Positions 25,501 to 38,500 of a DNA stretch of 64,000 bases are shown here, piece by piece. The first letter of the stretch is position 1; every line of letters begins with the position of its first letter. Origin of the DNA: Onchocerca lupi (Eukaryota > Nematoda > Chromadorea > Rhabditida > Onchocercidae). The position numbers were made by a program, and so were the translations under genes. The DNA is taken from NCBI GenBank assembly GCA_028564675.1, contig JAOVVO010000291.1, forward strand, positions 30,589-94,588, read 5' to 3'. Under the pieces are notes generated by a model. The model saw nothing but the letters and a program-made list of their open reading frames with translations. It searched no databases and had not been told where the DNA came from.

Positions 25501-27661
25501 CTATTTTTCAGATATTGGTGAATTCTTGGAAAAACTTTTCATTTACCACTGATTGATCCAAAAATCATTAAAAAATGTCTTTTCGGAAGAAATTATTAAA
25601 AATTTAAAAAAAAATTATTTTTTCTGAATAAGCATATTCTCTGATTTTCTGCATACTTTTCTGAAATTTTTATGAATCTTGAGATTATCGTAGCATTGAA
25701 AGATTCCACTTCTACGACCAAGCTAATGTCTTTTTTTTATTTTTTTTTAAAAAAAAGAGTATTTTTAGATTGCTAGGAACATAAAAGCATTTCAATAATC
25801 TCTTCAAACTCAATAATCAATTTTCAAATTTATAAATATGATATCATTGCTATTTCCTTCAATGACATAATAATAGAAGTTTGAAAATTAGCTTATAAAT
25901 TCTCCTAAAAATTCACAATTTTGTCTGTGATACTTCATAGAAGTCTCATAATTTATGTATTCTTTCTGATGGAAATGAAATAATTTACAGAAATCATAGT
26001 TGCTCAATTCCTGATAAAGATGGAGTAAAATTTTTCTCCGGTCAAAAGTCATGAAAATTCTGACTGCAACATTAAAAAATTTCCGAAAAATTGTTCTGAG
26101 AAAACAAAAAAGTTATTGAACTTGACTACATTCATTAACTTGATAAATAATTTTAAATAATCAATAAATGGACCTTTTGAAAGAATATACATTTTAGAGG
26201 TATGTTTGCATTGAACGAATGAAAATATTGATTATTGAATTCAAAAAATTCAAAAGTTCATGCCATTTCATCCTCTTTCAAGTTTTATCTCTAAAGTTGA
26301 AATTTAAATATTTCGAATGAATACGCTTAAAACTTGTTTTCCAAACTACGTATCACTGCTTAAATGCTTTTCCAGATACGATACTAATTGCAAAAGTAAG
26401 CAAAAATTTTGTTAAAAAATAATTTCGATTTTTTTACTCTTCATAGGAATATGATCAGTACAAAAATTGAACAGTAGGGAACTGAATTATTTTAATAATT
26501 ATTCCGAATAATAAATAATTACTAATCTTAAAAATAAATTCCTGATTATATTTTAATAATATTAATTATTCCTATGTTTAATTACTATTTTCACCTTCAG
26601 ATCACAGATTAGATCATTTCCTGATAACAAGATCAGTTATCCTTGCCTTTCCTTTACATTCTTCTGCATCAAATTATCGTTAAATTTTTGCATTTTGCAG
26701 GATCTTTCAAAAGTTCACTCAAAAATAGGCAATATATTGATTGTTATTTGTGTTATATGAAAGTTTGTGACCATACTTTTCCTTGTATTTTACCTTTTTT
26801 TTGCACTTATACAAATTATAATACAATAATTAATAGTCAATGTTATATTTATATTTTTTTATGTCATATTTTTTTCCTAAAATATGAAATTTTCTTTTTT
26901 TTATAATAAAATTTTTTCTTTTTTATATAAAATATATGAAATGTTCATTTTTCTTAAAATATGAAATATCCTAAAATATTCTCTGAGATTTAGGGGTTGT
27001 TTAAAATAATTGAAATTCGAACCGTCAACTCATATGACATTATTTGATAATTACAAAAACAGAAAATAATGAAATTTTTATTGAAATTTGCATATTTGTT
27101 GAAATTTTATCTACTGTAAATAATTGTGACTTATCAAAATTATCATAAAAAAGAGAAAGATAAATCGATGAAAATCTGAATTCTTCATTGATGAGTTATC
27201 GATTCTAGGATATTCGGTGGAAATTTGCATATTGACCAAAAGTTTCATCTTGAAAAATTTCTAATTTTCCAAATTACTATTTTAACAAGCCTAAATTTAA
27301 AGCTTACAGATTGTGAAACTTATTAAATTGATGTTTTAGTCCAGTTTAAGGCTTATTTATTCATTTATTTTTTATTATTTCCTAATTTTAAAAAAATTCC
27401 AAGAAAAAAATTCTTTCCAAAAATCAAAAGAATTTGCATACAAATTAATTTTAATCCTGATAGATTTCTATCTATCTACATGATACATATTTTTTTATAT
27501 TAGTAGATTTATTTTAAATTCGCTATTTCATGAAAGATTCTTTTTTTTTTATAATTTCTGAAAACCACAACATAATTCAAATTCTATATCTTGAAAACGT
27601 TTCCATTTTGACATTTGAATTAAGATTTAAAATAAAAGTAAAATTAAAGTTTTATTTGCAG
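19528..27661. other. 8-kb intergenic stretch
   Basis: I see no multi-exon gene here. The sequence is AT-rich with many homopolymer runs. It holds one small candidate secreted peptide (24701-24507, minus) and a short tandem duplication around 24320-24365 (GATTTCCTGCATT twice). The first exon of the cuticle collagen should lie toward the right end, but I could not place it. Confidence 0.5.
24507..24701 (-). CDS. candidate small secreted peptide
   Basis: A single open frame of 64 codons begins MKMQHFLSISFMIIIILPYD, which has the form of a signal peptide (basic start, hydrophobic core). A polar, basic remainder follows (IHDRIKNDKKRKYQTL) and ends at TAA. Cleavage would leave about 40 residues with no cysteine pair. 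No relative comes to mind, and in DNA this AT-rich a short signal-like frame can arise by chance. A poly(A) signal or promoter cannot be assigned with confidence. Confidence 0.25.
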   Translation of the reverse strand: MKMQHFLSISFMIIIILPYDCLENIIKIRDQLTAVNNAYIHDRIKNDKKRKYQTLSSINLKKLF

Positions 27662-29577
27662 ATTTCATTCATCAATTCCGAAGATCGTTTTTTCACAATT
27701 GGATTAGTTACAGTTGCAACATCAGTGTTGACATTATTTACTCTATTGTTGACAGCTGTAGTGATACAACGAAAAATAAATTTGACGCAATTAGAAGCGG
27801 AATTACGTGCAGAATCATTTAAGGTTTTTTAAAAATTAAAAATCAATAGTTCAAAAAGAAAAAAAAGACAAGGAATCTGTATGATCATCATTCTACTTAT
27901 ATCACCTGATAATATCATGTCTGCATGTTAGACATTAGTTCTGGAAGAATCTGATGACAGTTCCTGGTGACAGCAACCGCTTATCTCAGCTATAAGCAAA
28001 CTATCTTTTTAAGTCAAAACTTTTTTGAATAAATGGAATTTAATCAAATCTATTCTAAACGTTATCTTTTTTCTACATCTGTATGATGAAACCAAGATAA
28101 AATTTAGGACAAAGGTTAAAGGTTACAAGGGAAATAAAAAGGAAAATTACACATAAATTGGCAATCAAAAAATTATTTCAATTTTTTATGAAAAAGTTTT
28201 CTAGATTGATTGATTCTATGAAGAAAGTATTTTCAGAGAAAAGTTTCGATTCTTTGGACTGAAATAAGACATGTAAAACAAATAAATGGTTATTCTAAAC
28301 GTTCCATGCGACAAGCTAATTCATTCTTTGAAACTCTCGAAAGATGCGGCAGTAAGTTTAAACCTGAAAAAAGAAAATATTTCTACAATGATGAGAAGCT
28401 AACTCATCAAAGAATTGAAATAATTGTAATTTGATTGAAAATGCTTAATTTGAAATGCAGAATGCATGCGTCTGATGTGTCCAATGGGTGAACCTGGACT
28501 TACCGGATTACCGGGAATTGACGGTGTTCCGGGTACACCCGGAAAAATGGGAATACCTGGTACTGATGGTGAAGATATTATGGCTCATCCAATGTTGTTC
28601 GATCTTCCGTGTTCAATTTGCCCGGCTGGACCCCCTGGTGTGCGTGGTCCACAAGGAGAACCTGGTCGATTGGGTCCTCAAGGTTCTGCTGGTCCTCCAG
28701 GTTAGCTTTCAGGGTATTTTTTTTTTTTTTTTTGAAATTCCAAGTTAAAAGAAAAGAAGTATTGCAAGAAAATTTAGACTTTCTATCAAATTTTGAGCAT
28801 TTTTTCAGCATGTTAAAATTTCATCGAAAATTTTATATGATTTTAGGTAAACCTGGTAAGCCAGGTGAAAGTGGACCAGTTGGAAAAATTGGATCGGAAG
28901 GAGCACCTGGAAGAACAGGAACATTTGGACCTCCAGGAGCAACTGGTGATGATGCTTATGGTCGGTGATATATGTCGTAAAAGTATTTCTATAACTATAA
29001 TTGACCTGTTTTCTTCAGTTATAAATTCTTGACCTTTTTGAAAGAGTTCTTGACCCTTTTTTGAAAGAAGCAAAATATATTACCATATTGGACAGTAATG
29101 ATTGGTTGAAATTAGATCTATCAGTTGAATGATTTGTTATGAACTTGCATAATTGATCAAATTTCAGCGGGTGTTGGTGTAAAAGGACCAAAAGGTTTAC
29201 CAGGACCTATGGGTTCTAAAGGACCACAAGGTATGCCAGGTCGACGATCCAATATACCTGGTAGGCAAGGAGTGCAAGGATCGATTGGTTTACCTGGATT
29301 TCAAGGAAATGTAAATATTGGATTTCAGTTATTTTCTATCTAATCTTCTCATTGCTTTCTTCGTTTAATTCATTAAAACGCATTAATTTATTAAATTTTT
29401 AATTTATTAAATTCAAATATTCGATTTTAGACGGGTGAGATTGGCGAGAGAGGATCTTGGGGTTCTCCAGGAGATGCTGGAATGCCGGCGATGTACTGTC
29501 CATCAGATTGTGGAGTTTCGAAAATTGTTGCGCAAATTTTACCATCTATGGATTTCAGTGATTCTTCCAATGGATAA
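27662..29577 (+). CDS. nematode cuticle collagen (N-terminal exon missing)
   Basis: Six exons (27662-27823, 28237-28351, 28461-28700, 28847-28960, 29168-29310, 29431-29577) give 306 aa in frame. The first carries the membrane/signal-anchor helix of the cuticle collagen N-terminal domain (FFTIGLVTVATSVLTLFTLL). The second has the usual LWTEI and KRSMRQANSFFE region, the equivalent of the processing area. Three Gly-X-Y blocks follow, broken by short interruptions (EDIMAHPMLFDLPCSICPAG), with flanking Cys clusters (CGKCMRLMC, PCSIC and YCPSDC) that would make the inter-chain disulphides. The C-terminus is short and acidic. Products of this family are secreted by hypodermis, trimerise and build the cuticle. 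Exon 1 enters in phase 0 with no Met, so a small 5' exon with the start lies upstream unseen. The family is certain; the exact member cannot be named. Confidence 0.92.
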
Positions 29578-29705
29578 TTAGAATTCTAATGGATAATTAA
29601 AATTCTAATTAAAAATGCTAAAATTCGTCTAATACGATTTTTAAAATCCTAAGATAAAATATTGCAGCAATATGCTATTCTTTCATTTCGCAATATAAAA
29701 TGATG

Positions 29706-29787
29706 AAAGTATTGATTTTTAAATAAACTGATAAGTATTCACTTTTTACAGCAAATACTTATCAGTTCATTTAAAAATCAATATTTG
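29706..29787. repeat. long near-perfect inverted repeat (hairpin)
   Basis: Two 34-nt arms (29706-29739 and 29754-29787) are complementary except for one G-T wobble and one or two mismatches, with a 14-nt loop. The hairpin lies about 130 bp after the collagen stop codon. It could be a small-RNA precursor, a 3'-UTR structure, or a remnant of a short palindromic transposon. No flanking target-site duplication is obvious. Confidence 0.85.
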
Positions 29788-31704
29788 TATTATTTTATAT
29801 TATTGATTTTTCAATTGTTCGAGTTAATCTTCTATCAAATATTACTGCCAGGAATTATAAAATCATTTTCAGGTGAAGCAAAAATGAGCTAAACAATCTA
29901 AGTAAGCAAATTAATGCGAATTGAATTAAATGTCATTTCTGAAGTTATCGGATTCATTGAATAGCAAAAAAAAAAAACGTTTCACTAAAGCGAATATCAA
30001 ATTCTGCAAAAATTTGTCATATTCGAAATTTTAGCGAAGTTCAATTATCCTAGTATCAAATTAAATGATTTAGTTCAATAGTGGTTTCAAAAAAAAAAAA
30101 AAAAAAAGAAAGAAAACAGAAAATGTTCATGATAAATTCCTAGATCAGTTATCCAAAAATTATTTTTGCTTATCACCAAGTAGATATATTTCTTTATAGC
30201 ACAAAAACTTTTCTACAGAATTATGTGAAATGTATGAAAAAATATTTTTGTGAAAAAAGAGACAAAAAAAACTTCAAAAATTCATTTCTTCAGAAGCAAT
30301 ATTCTTGGAAACTTTCAGGAAGAAAAAAAAAGCACTAGATTAATTCGTTACTTTAGAAATTAAATTTTCTAAAAATTCTATTTTTTCGAAATTTTAAAGA
30401 TAATGAAAATTAATACTATTTTTGTGATTTTCCTTACGCAACCTTTTTGAATAAATTTAACATTTCCATAATTAAATTTTTTTGAAAACTATCAACTTCC
30501 ATGCAAATTTCTTTGCAAAGGATCATAAAAAAAAAGAACAAAAACGAGGAAAAAAAAATTATGTAGCAACAGAATTCTTACTAAATTATTCATTTTCTGA
30601 TTAGATAGAAATTTAAATGTAAACATGCTTATGATAATCTTTATGATAATATCACGATATTGATTATATTTGCAATCTTGTTTTTTTTTTTTTTTTTTTT
30701 TACAATTATCAAGCCTAATTTTGAATGGGAAATTTTACAAGTCTGTAGCATTAATATATATTATTATATTTTTAATAAATCAGTTATATTTATCCCAATT
30801 TTATTCGTAATTTTGCATTTGAAAAACAGCGATTCGCATTTTCTATTTGCATTTTAAGTGGAAAAAAAAACTTTCGCAAATAATTTTCGTAAGCATGACA
30901 AGATCTTAGAAATACCATTGCGTCAAAAGTTTGTCTACGTCATGATCTAAATTATCATATCTGTGCTAAATTTAGTAATTCAATCGATCATTGGTTATTA
31001 TCGCCCCTTATTAAATTATGACTAAAGAATGAATATTTTCATCCTTTCCATCGATCGATGAGTCCATTCTTATTATTCGAGAGCTTTTGCAGCATTTTCA
31101 ACAAAATGTTGGAAAAAGCGAAATTAAATTAGAAAAAAATAGATTGACAAACTTGACGTCATAAAATCTAAGCATCCTATATTGTCATGCAAAATAAAAT
31201 TTCCTCATTAAGATGGATGATACGATTTTTATAGAATTATTCAAAAATTCAATTTCATCGAGCAATATTTGTCAAATATAATATCAAAATATCGAATTAT
31301 AATATTCCCTTCTACATTTTATAATTTATATCACTCAAATTAGCATGCATTAATTATCAAAAAAAAGAATGAAAATTTTGCATAACTGTAAATGATTTAA
31401 TAAAATAAAAAATTTTTGCAAAATTATTTGATAACCGGTATTTCCTTAGTTTTCTTTTTTTCTTTTAAATAAGTTGTATGCTAAATGGAAATAGAAATTG
31501 AAACAGGTAAATATCGATAATCAGAAAAATTATTTTTAAAAAAATCCAATAAATATATAAATTATTTAGAAGCAATTTCATTAACATTAAAACAACATTG
31601 GTCATAGAAATAATAAGTTACATGAAATACAAATCATTTGTAAATCATTTTCGATATTCATAGCTCTAAAATAGACAAAAATATTTGAAAAAAAAATTAA
31701 TGTA

Positions 31705-31890
31705 CTGGCAATTTCCCTAATTTAAAAATGAAAGAAAAACAAAAAAAAGGTAGTTTCCGGCAATTCTCATTTGTAAATCAAAAAAAAAGGCATATTTTCC
31801 GGTAATTTTCTTGATTTATCGATCAAAAAAAGATGTATTTCTCGACAATTTCCCTGATTTACAAATGAAAAAAAAAAAAAGGTGTATGTC
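31705..31890. repeat. decayed minisatellite, about 45-bp units
   Basis: Four diverged units share a pattern of CGGCAATTTCC(C/T), TGATTTA.AAATGA or close, and a run of A followed by GG.(A/G)TATTT. They are arranged head to tail. Divergence is too high to call unit borders exactly. Confidence 0.6.
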
Positions 31891-32320
31891 TGTTAAAATA
31901 TCACAAACATTTGTATTTTATTCATTTTATTACTTTAAAAACGAAATGAATAAATAAATATATGTATGTATAAATATGCTTTCAACACAAAATTGAATAA
32001 ACGATTGTCAATTATATTTTCAACAATGAAGCGTGAACTTCAAAATATCATATGTCTTTTATGTTTCAATATTGATTTTGATATATCATTTTCAAAAAAC
32101 TCCTCTATCATACTTTATAAAACCATTATCGTTATGAATATAATAATTGAATTATTTATCGATTATTCATCGAATAATTCGGAATATTTAAAAAATTTTA
32201 AAATACTTCTAAAAAAAAAAAAAATCTCTGAATGATCAGAAAAATTCTTGAGGGTGTCGAATGCATCGATCAATTCACAAATCTTTAAGATTAAACTTTG
32301 ATGACGATGCGATTATTCAT

Positions 32321-32378
32321 AGAGGTTTGACCTCTAGAAAAAAATATTCGACCTTTCGGCGAAGGTCAGCCAAGGTCA
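32321..32378. promoter_or_regulatory. cluster of nuclear-receptor half sites
   Basis: Within 58 bp there is a perfect palindrome AGAGGTTTGACCTCT (32321-32335), an everted pair GACCT..AGGTC (32350-32367), and AGGTCA-GCCA-AGGTCA (32363-32378), an exact direct repeat with 4-bp spacing (DR4). Nuclear hormone receptors bind such arrays. The cluster lies about 220 bp beyond the 3' end of the minus-strand gene and 2.8 kb from the collagen, so its target is unknown. Confidence 0.5.
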
Positions 32379-32597
32379 AGCGTGAAAGCAAGAAGATGAG
32401 TTGAGTAACTTTTTTTTGTCAGATGATTGATTTTGAATGATCATCTGGCTGTGACAAATGTTATATCCTTGAATTATTTTAAATTATCTGTTTCTTTTTT
32501 TTTTTTTTTTTTTTTTCATAATATAAATAATTTAATTTCACACATTTTGGACAGCAAATAATTTAGAAAGACATTTATTACAAAAAAAGAGAATAAT

Positions 32598-35500
32598 TCA
32601 TTTCAAGCTATAATACAATGGATAGAGAAAATTATGACGATTGAATTTTAGAAATGTAAGGATCGGTCTAGAAGTGATTTCTCTTCCCGTTTCTTGTGGT
32701 ACCAAACTTCGTGATAATTCAGGTTGCTCGATATTTCGATCGTAGCAACTACAATCCAGTAGTTCCAATCGTATCCTCAGCGTATCCGTAACAAGTATCA
32801 TTTCAATCTGATCAAAACACAACAGATAATTAGGAAAATATATATGAAATATAATTAAAGAAATATTTAAAATTTCAGCCATATTTTTCGAAATTTTGAA
32901 AAAATCTATTAATATATAATATAAAATATTTTATATTAAAATAAACAAAAACTTACATTGTTTAGTTGCGTTTTATGCAAATTTTGCATAATTTGTCGTG
33001 GATTACTGTTACCAAAAAGTTCAGCATAAAAAGTTGGACAATGCTGCCATTTTCCGGTTTCCGTTTTCTCGAAACAATGCACAATCCAAAGTAATACCAG
33101 TAATCGAATAGCTTCTATACAGTAACATTCAATCATTTCATCTTCTAAATATTTGACACCACTTTGCTGAAAATTTCAAAAATTCATCAAAATTCATACA
33201 AAAAAATTTCCAACTAAAATCAAATAATTTGAATAGTTTCGAAAAATTTTTGCAAAAAAAAAAATTTTTTTTTTGAAGTCATTTTTGTTATTATCAGATT
33301 TATTTTATTTCTTCTTTGATTCACTTTTTTCAGAGTTTTGCAAAAAAAAAAAAAAAAAAAAAAAACTTATTAAGAATTGTTTTTAAAAAATAAGCGAAAA
33401 ATTTGAATTAATAATTAGCAATTAAATTTAAAGAAAGAAAATTTTGTGCGACTTTGAATTGATAAAAGAATGATAATCTGATAACAACAAAAAAAAACTT
33501 ATCCAATCGAAAAATACATGCATTTAAAGATATTAAATGGAATAAAAATCGGCAAAATAACTTAATGCAATTTCTTTTTGTGTAAATTATCTTAAAGGAT
33601 TAATATGATTTGGTGAATGAATTTTTCATGAAACAAAAATAATATTTTATGACATCAACGTTTGATTAATATGCAAATGAGATGTATGAGTAATATCATA
33701 GAATGAGTGTATCATTTGATGATAAAGTGATAATAACAGTGAAGATCATTGATTAGTTTTGAAAATGTTGTGAAATACACTCGAGATCAATGATTCATTC
33801 GATTTAAAGAGGAGGAGTTAGTATTAAGATTGATAAAAACAAATGAATCATATAATAAAAGTTGTGAGAAAAAGTTATCATTATTTCAAAACATGAAAAT
33901 TTAAATGAATATCGAAATTTTTCAATTTCACTTAAAAACTTCGAATATCTTCACTGTTATTATCACTTTATAATCGAACTATGAAAATTTTAAGACATTT
34001 TTTGTGGAAAAACAATCATGGAAATTTTAATAAATTTTGCTTCATAGAGAAAGAGAATAATTATTAATTGCAAAAATTTTCATTTCTATTGATAAAATGA
34101 AAATTATCACTGATTTGGATGAATTCGGTGTAGACAGTAGAGGTGTTAAGTTGATCATGCTCCAAATTATTTTTTCTCGTTCACAAGAAGTTATTAAATT
34201 TAACTTTTCTGATAACTCTAATTACATATTTCCGTAATATTTCCTTTTCTTTCGCCTAATGTTGAAAAAAAAAATCTCAAAATTTTAAAACCAATAATAA
34301 ATTAAGATTTTTCGAAAATTTAGCAAATGCAAAAATTTCTTCAACATGAAAAAGAAAAACAAAACAAAAAAAAACCGGAAGTTTCAAGAATCAGACACTG
34401 AAATTAAAGATAAAGATCAAATTCAATAATGAATGACTAATTTTCAAAAATTACTGTTCGTCTGAAAAAATTTTGCAATACATTATTCCTACCATCTCTC
34501 TACTTTTTTTTTTTTTTTTGATCAAAAAATAAAATAAAAGTTCCAAAATCATTTGAATCATTTGCAGGTATTAAAAAAAAAAAATAAAAATAAATTGAAA
34601 TGCAGTAATTTTAAACATTAATGTTGAAAATAAAATATATTCCGGTGAATTGATAAATGTTAGGAGAAAAAAAAAAAAAAAAAAGGCAATTTCCTTTTAA
34701 ACTTTAACTTTTCGTACTTCTTGTCATCATGCAAAATTGCACAAAAATGAAAATCCATGAAATTTTATAACGAAATTAGTGATCGGAGTGAGAAATTTAT
34801 GGGATTACAAGAAATTTATTTCGCTATTTTTTTTTTTTCAATTTACATCTAAATTAAGTAAATTTAGTTTAAAAAAAAAAAGGCTGGCACTGTGAGGCAT
34901 TTTTTTTTTTTTTTTTTTTGAAGGAATAAATGATCGATCGCCATGTCTGATCAATCGCTCGACAAAAGCAACGAAACTTGTTGCACTGAACTTTGAACAG
35001 TCTAAATACTGGAAGCATTTTTTTACAAACTTTCGCTTTTTTTTTTTTGGCCACAAAAATATCTCTTGGACAGAAAGAAGGAAAGTTCATCATTTGAGGC
35101 CAAGAAAAATCTGGGAGAAATTAACTTACTATAATAGCCATATCCAGCCCGACGATATCTATAAGAAGGAATATCATCCTTACTAATAATTTTGCAAAGC
35201 TTCTTCAGTGAAAAAATCTGGTAAAGGAGGTAAGTTCAAAGCATTGAAAAAAAAAAGATTTATTTAAATTTTAAAATTAAATGTTAAAAAATGAAATGAG
35301 ATTTAAGCATTCTTCAAAATGCGTCATTAGAAATTTCATATGATCGAATTATTAATTGAATAAATGATAAATTTCGGAATGAAATTTTCAATAATTATAG
35401 AAATATTTTAATAAAAAGGATTATGTTACGAGATAAATCAAACGCTTGAGAAATTTTTGTTAAATTTTCATATTTCATGGAAATTCTATTTTTCCTTTTT

Positions 35501-38500
35501 TTTTTTCAAATAAATTATTTAAAAATCATATAATCACAAATTTCCAATGATCTTCTAATGAATAACAAATTTAAGCATTTCTTCGAATATTTCAATTACA
35601 GCAATTATGGAATAAATTGAAATTTTTGCAGTGCAAATTTTATTGAAATTTGATATCAATTCACAATTTTTTTTTTTTTTTTTTTTGTAGGAAGATTTTT
35701 CAGCAATAATTTTATGATAAATAAAAAATTTCGGAATTGTCAATTTTAAAAACTATAACATAACTCCGAAGAATTTAAGTTATGCCAGTCATTTTTACCA
35801 TTCGCTTCATTTTTTTTTTTTTTTCAAATTGTTATTTTCTTAATTGTTTCAATTTTCAGATACGTTCGAAATATTAAAAAGAAAAGAAAAAGATTTAATA
35901 ATTAGATAAATGAATGAAATAAAAAGTTTAATATTTCGCTTAAATATATGAACACCTTTTTTTTTTTTTTTTGAATAATTATGACTTTTTCTTGATGTCA
36001 CACATTGTGCATTTATTCAAATATTTATAATTTTTTCGTTTTCACTCATGTAAATGAACATATACAGTTTAAATTAATGAACAATGGTTTAATTAAATTT
36101 ATCCGTTTGTTCATTAAATTGCTTTTGAAGAGAAAAAAAGAAAGGGGGGAAGGGGGGGGGGAAAAATGCGGAAGAAATTGTTCATACGACTGAATGTTAA
36201 ATATCATGAAATTTTTTGAATTCAAATTTGCAAATTAAACGAAGAATTGAATTTTGAATAAGTTTAACAAATTGCAATACTGTTAAAATCAAATAAAACA
36301 CAATTCTTGCAAAAGATTTAAAAAATCGATTAAAAAAAAGTAATTTAAAAAAGAAATAAAACGTATTCTCGATTGGTAGGAAAATGAGAGCTTAAATTGA
36401 AAGCTTAATGAAAGTTTAACCAGGGTTAATCATTCAAGTTCATTTTTAGAGAGAAAAAAAAAAGGAGAAGTTCTGAAGAGAAGATAATTATTGAGTTGTA
36501 AATAATTAAGCTGAATTTTTTATTTTCCTTTTCATTATATTCTTGACGGATCACGACGGATCACGATGGATCACGATAAGGGAAAAAGAAAGAATGAATT
36601 AATGTTTATTTCGAGCTTTAATTCTCAACCTAAGTTTAATTTTGTCCATTTTGCAACATACCAAATCCCATAGATGTTGCAAAAGATTAATTGCATATTC
36701 TTCCTTATCTTCAATCTCGATCGAACTATCATTGAAATTCCATTGTCGCACAAATTCATAACGTGAAAAGGCACGTCGAATAGCCTGAAAATGACAAATT
36801 CGGAAAAATAAGAAAATTGTGATATTATTTTTTCATGACGAATAAAGAAATTAATGTATGATATCAAAGTTCGATTTGATATTTCGTTTTGGAACTTATG
36901 AAAATGTCTAAAATTTATTTATCTAACTGACAGTAAAATAATGAGTCATAAATATTAGAAATGTTAAATTTATTGAAACTTTTCTTATTCTTTTTTTTTT
37001 TTTCAGAAATTAACTACAATAAAAATAATGATCACAATAATAACTATAATAAAAAAAATGATCACAATAATGATTCTTATAAATATTAATTACAATTGTA
37101 ATCATCAATCGTATAATTATAATTTCTAATCAATATACATATCTTTATGTTCAAATAATCATTAACCATTTCAATCAGACATAATCAATTCACAAAATAT
37201 TTAATTTCTTTTTTTTTCTTCCCATATGCATTGTAATAAACGATAAATTATTACACATTTGTTAATAATTTTCATATGTCTAACTTTTTCTGAAAAACTT
37301 TTCAAAAACTTTTCAATTATTTATTATATATTATAAATGATGATTAAATTAGTCCAAGAAAATTTTTCAGTTTTTTCTTTCTATTTTAATATTATATTTC
37401 ATTTTGCAACTGCATATCATTTGCAAAATTAGCAAATGCAAGAATCACACAAAAATCATTTTTTGAACTTTAGCTGTGATTTTTGTTTAGTAAAAAGAAA
37501 CGATGATTTACTCATGTTACTGTAGAAAAAAAAATCAAAATAACAAAACAAAAAAAAAGAAAAACTCCCTAATTCGGTAATGATAATAGTAAATAAATCT
37601 TATCCTTTCATTTCTCTTTCGCATTTTAAATTTCATAGAAAAAAAAAAAAAATCAGACGAAGAATCGAAACAAGTAATATCTTTAAAATTAAAACAAAAA
37701 AAAAAAAAACAAAAAACAATTTATGACAAAAAAGAAACATTAGCAAATATGAGAAAAAAAAATTTGAAAATATCAGTAAATTTTATCTAAAAAAAAAAAA
37801 AAAAAATGTAACAAATTTTAAATTAAAATTATTCTATTTTTTCTTTTTTTTTTTGAATCAATAAAGACTTGCTTTTTTTTTTTACTTGTTTAATAATTTA
37901 TCAATTATTTACTTGTTTATTTAGCAACTATCATAAATCTATTCTTATCAGTTTCTTTCGTTTATAATTTATCTATTCATTTCTTTTCTTTTGTTCAATC
38001 CTTATCAATAATTTGTTTCTAATACTTTCGGTTTTTTTTTTTCGCTCAATCTTTAGAAAGATGACAATGTTCTAACAATTACTCTTCTTTCTTTTATAAC
38101 TTTAACAAAACAAAAAAAACAAAAAAAAAAAAAAAGAAATAAGTGAAAGACAAAATTTCATTGATTAAACGTTTTAAGTAAATTGTACATTTAAATGGAA
38201 AATCTATCATTCCTCAAGTTTTATACTAATCATTAATTAGAGAGAAAAGTAATCGCCATGCGTCATCAACCAGTGATGCGAAGCGTAGATAATCTACCAT
38301 TGACGTGAGCAACAAATGAAATTACCGCAATTGTGCTATTCTTTTGATGATTTTCAAACTTAGTCTCATCCACGAAAAGAAACTTCGTTTATTTACGCCT
38401 ACTCTTTGCTATCTTTTCGTTTTTATCCAAATTTCTGGCTGTATTTGTGATGATTATTCCAATAAATGATTTATTTTGGAGGAAAAAATTCATTTTTAAA

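Larger units (their letters stand above)
29788..32597. other. spacer between collagen and the minus-strand gene
   Basis: No gene is supported here. The interval contains several homopolymer runs, a diverged minisatellite at 31705-31890 and a nuclear-receptor half-site cluster at 32321-32378. TTTATT at 32574-32579 reads AATAAA on the minus strand, 19-24 bases past the stop of the long minus-strand gene. Confidence 0.55.

Noticed and set aside
26990..27040. Sequence rich in a GGTTCGAA-like word on the minus strand, suggesting a tRNA B box
   Set aside because: No acceptor stem, anticodon arm or A box can be paired around it.
34915..35010. Minus-strand frame with FVERLIRHGDRSF, like the histidine acid phosphatase motif
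   Set aside because: Only five residues match, the frame runs into long lysine runs from poly(A) on both sides, and no partner exons of that family are present.
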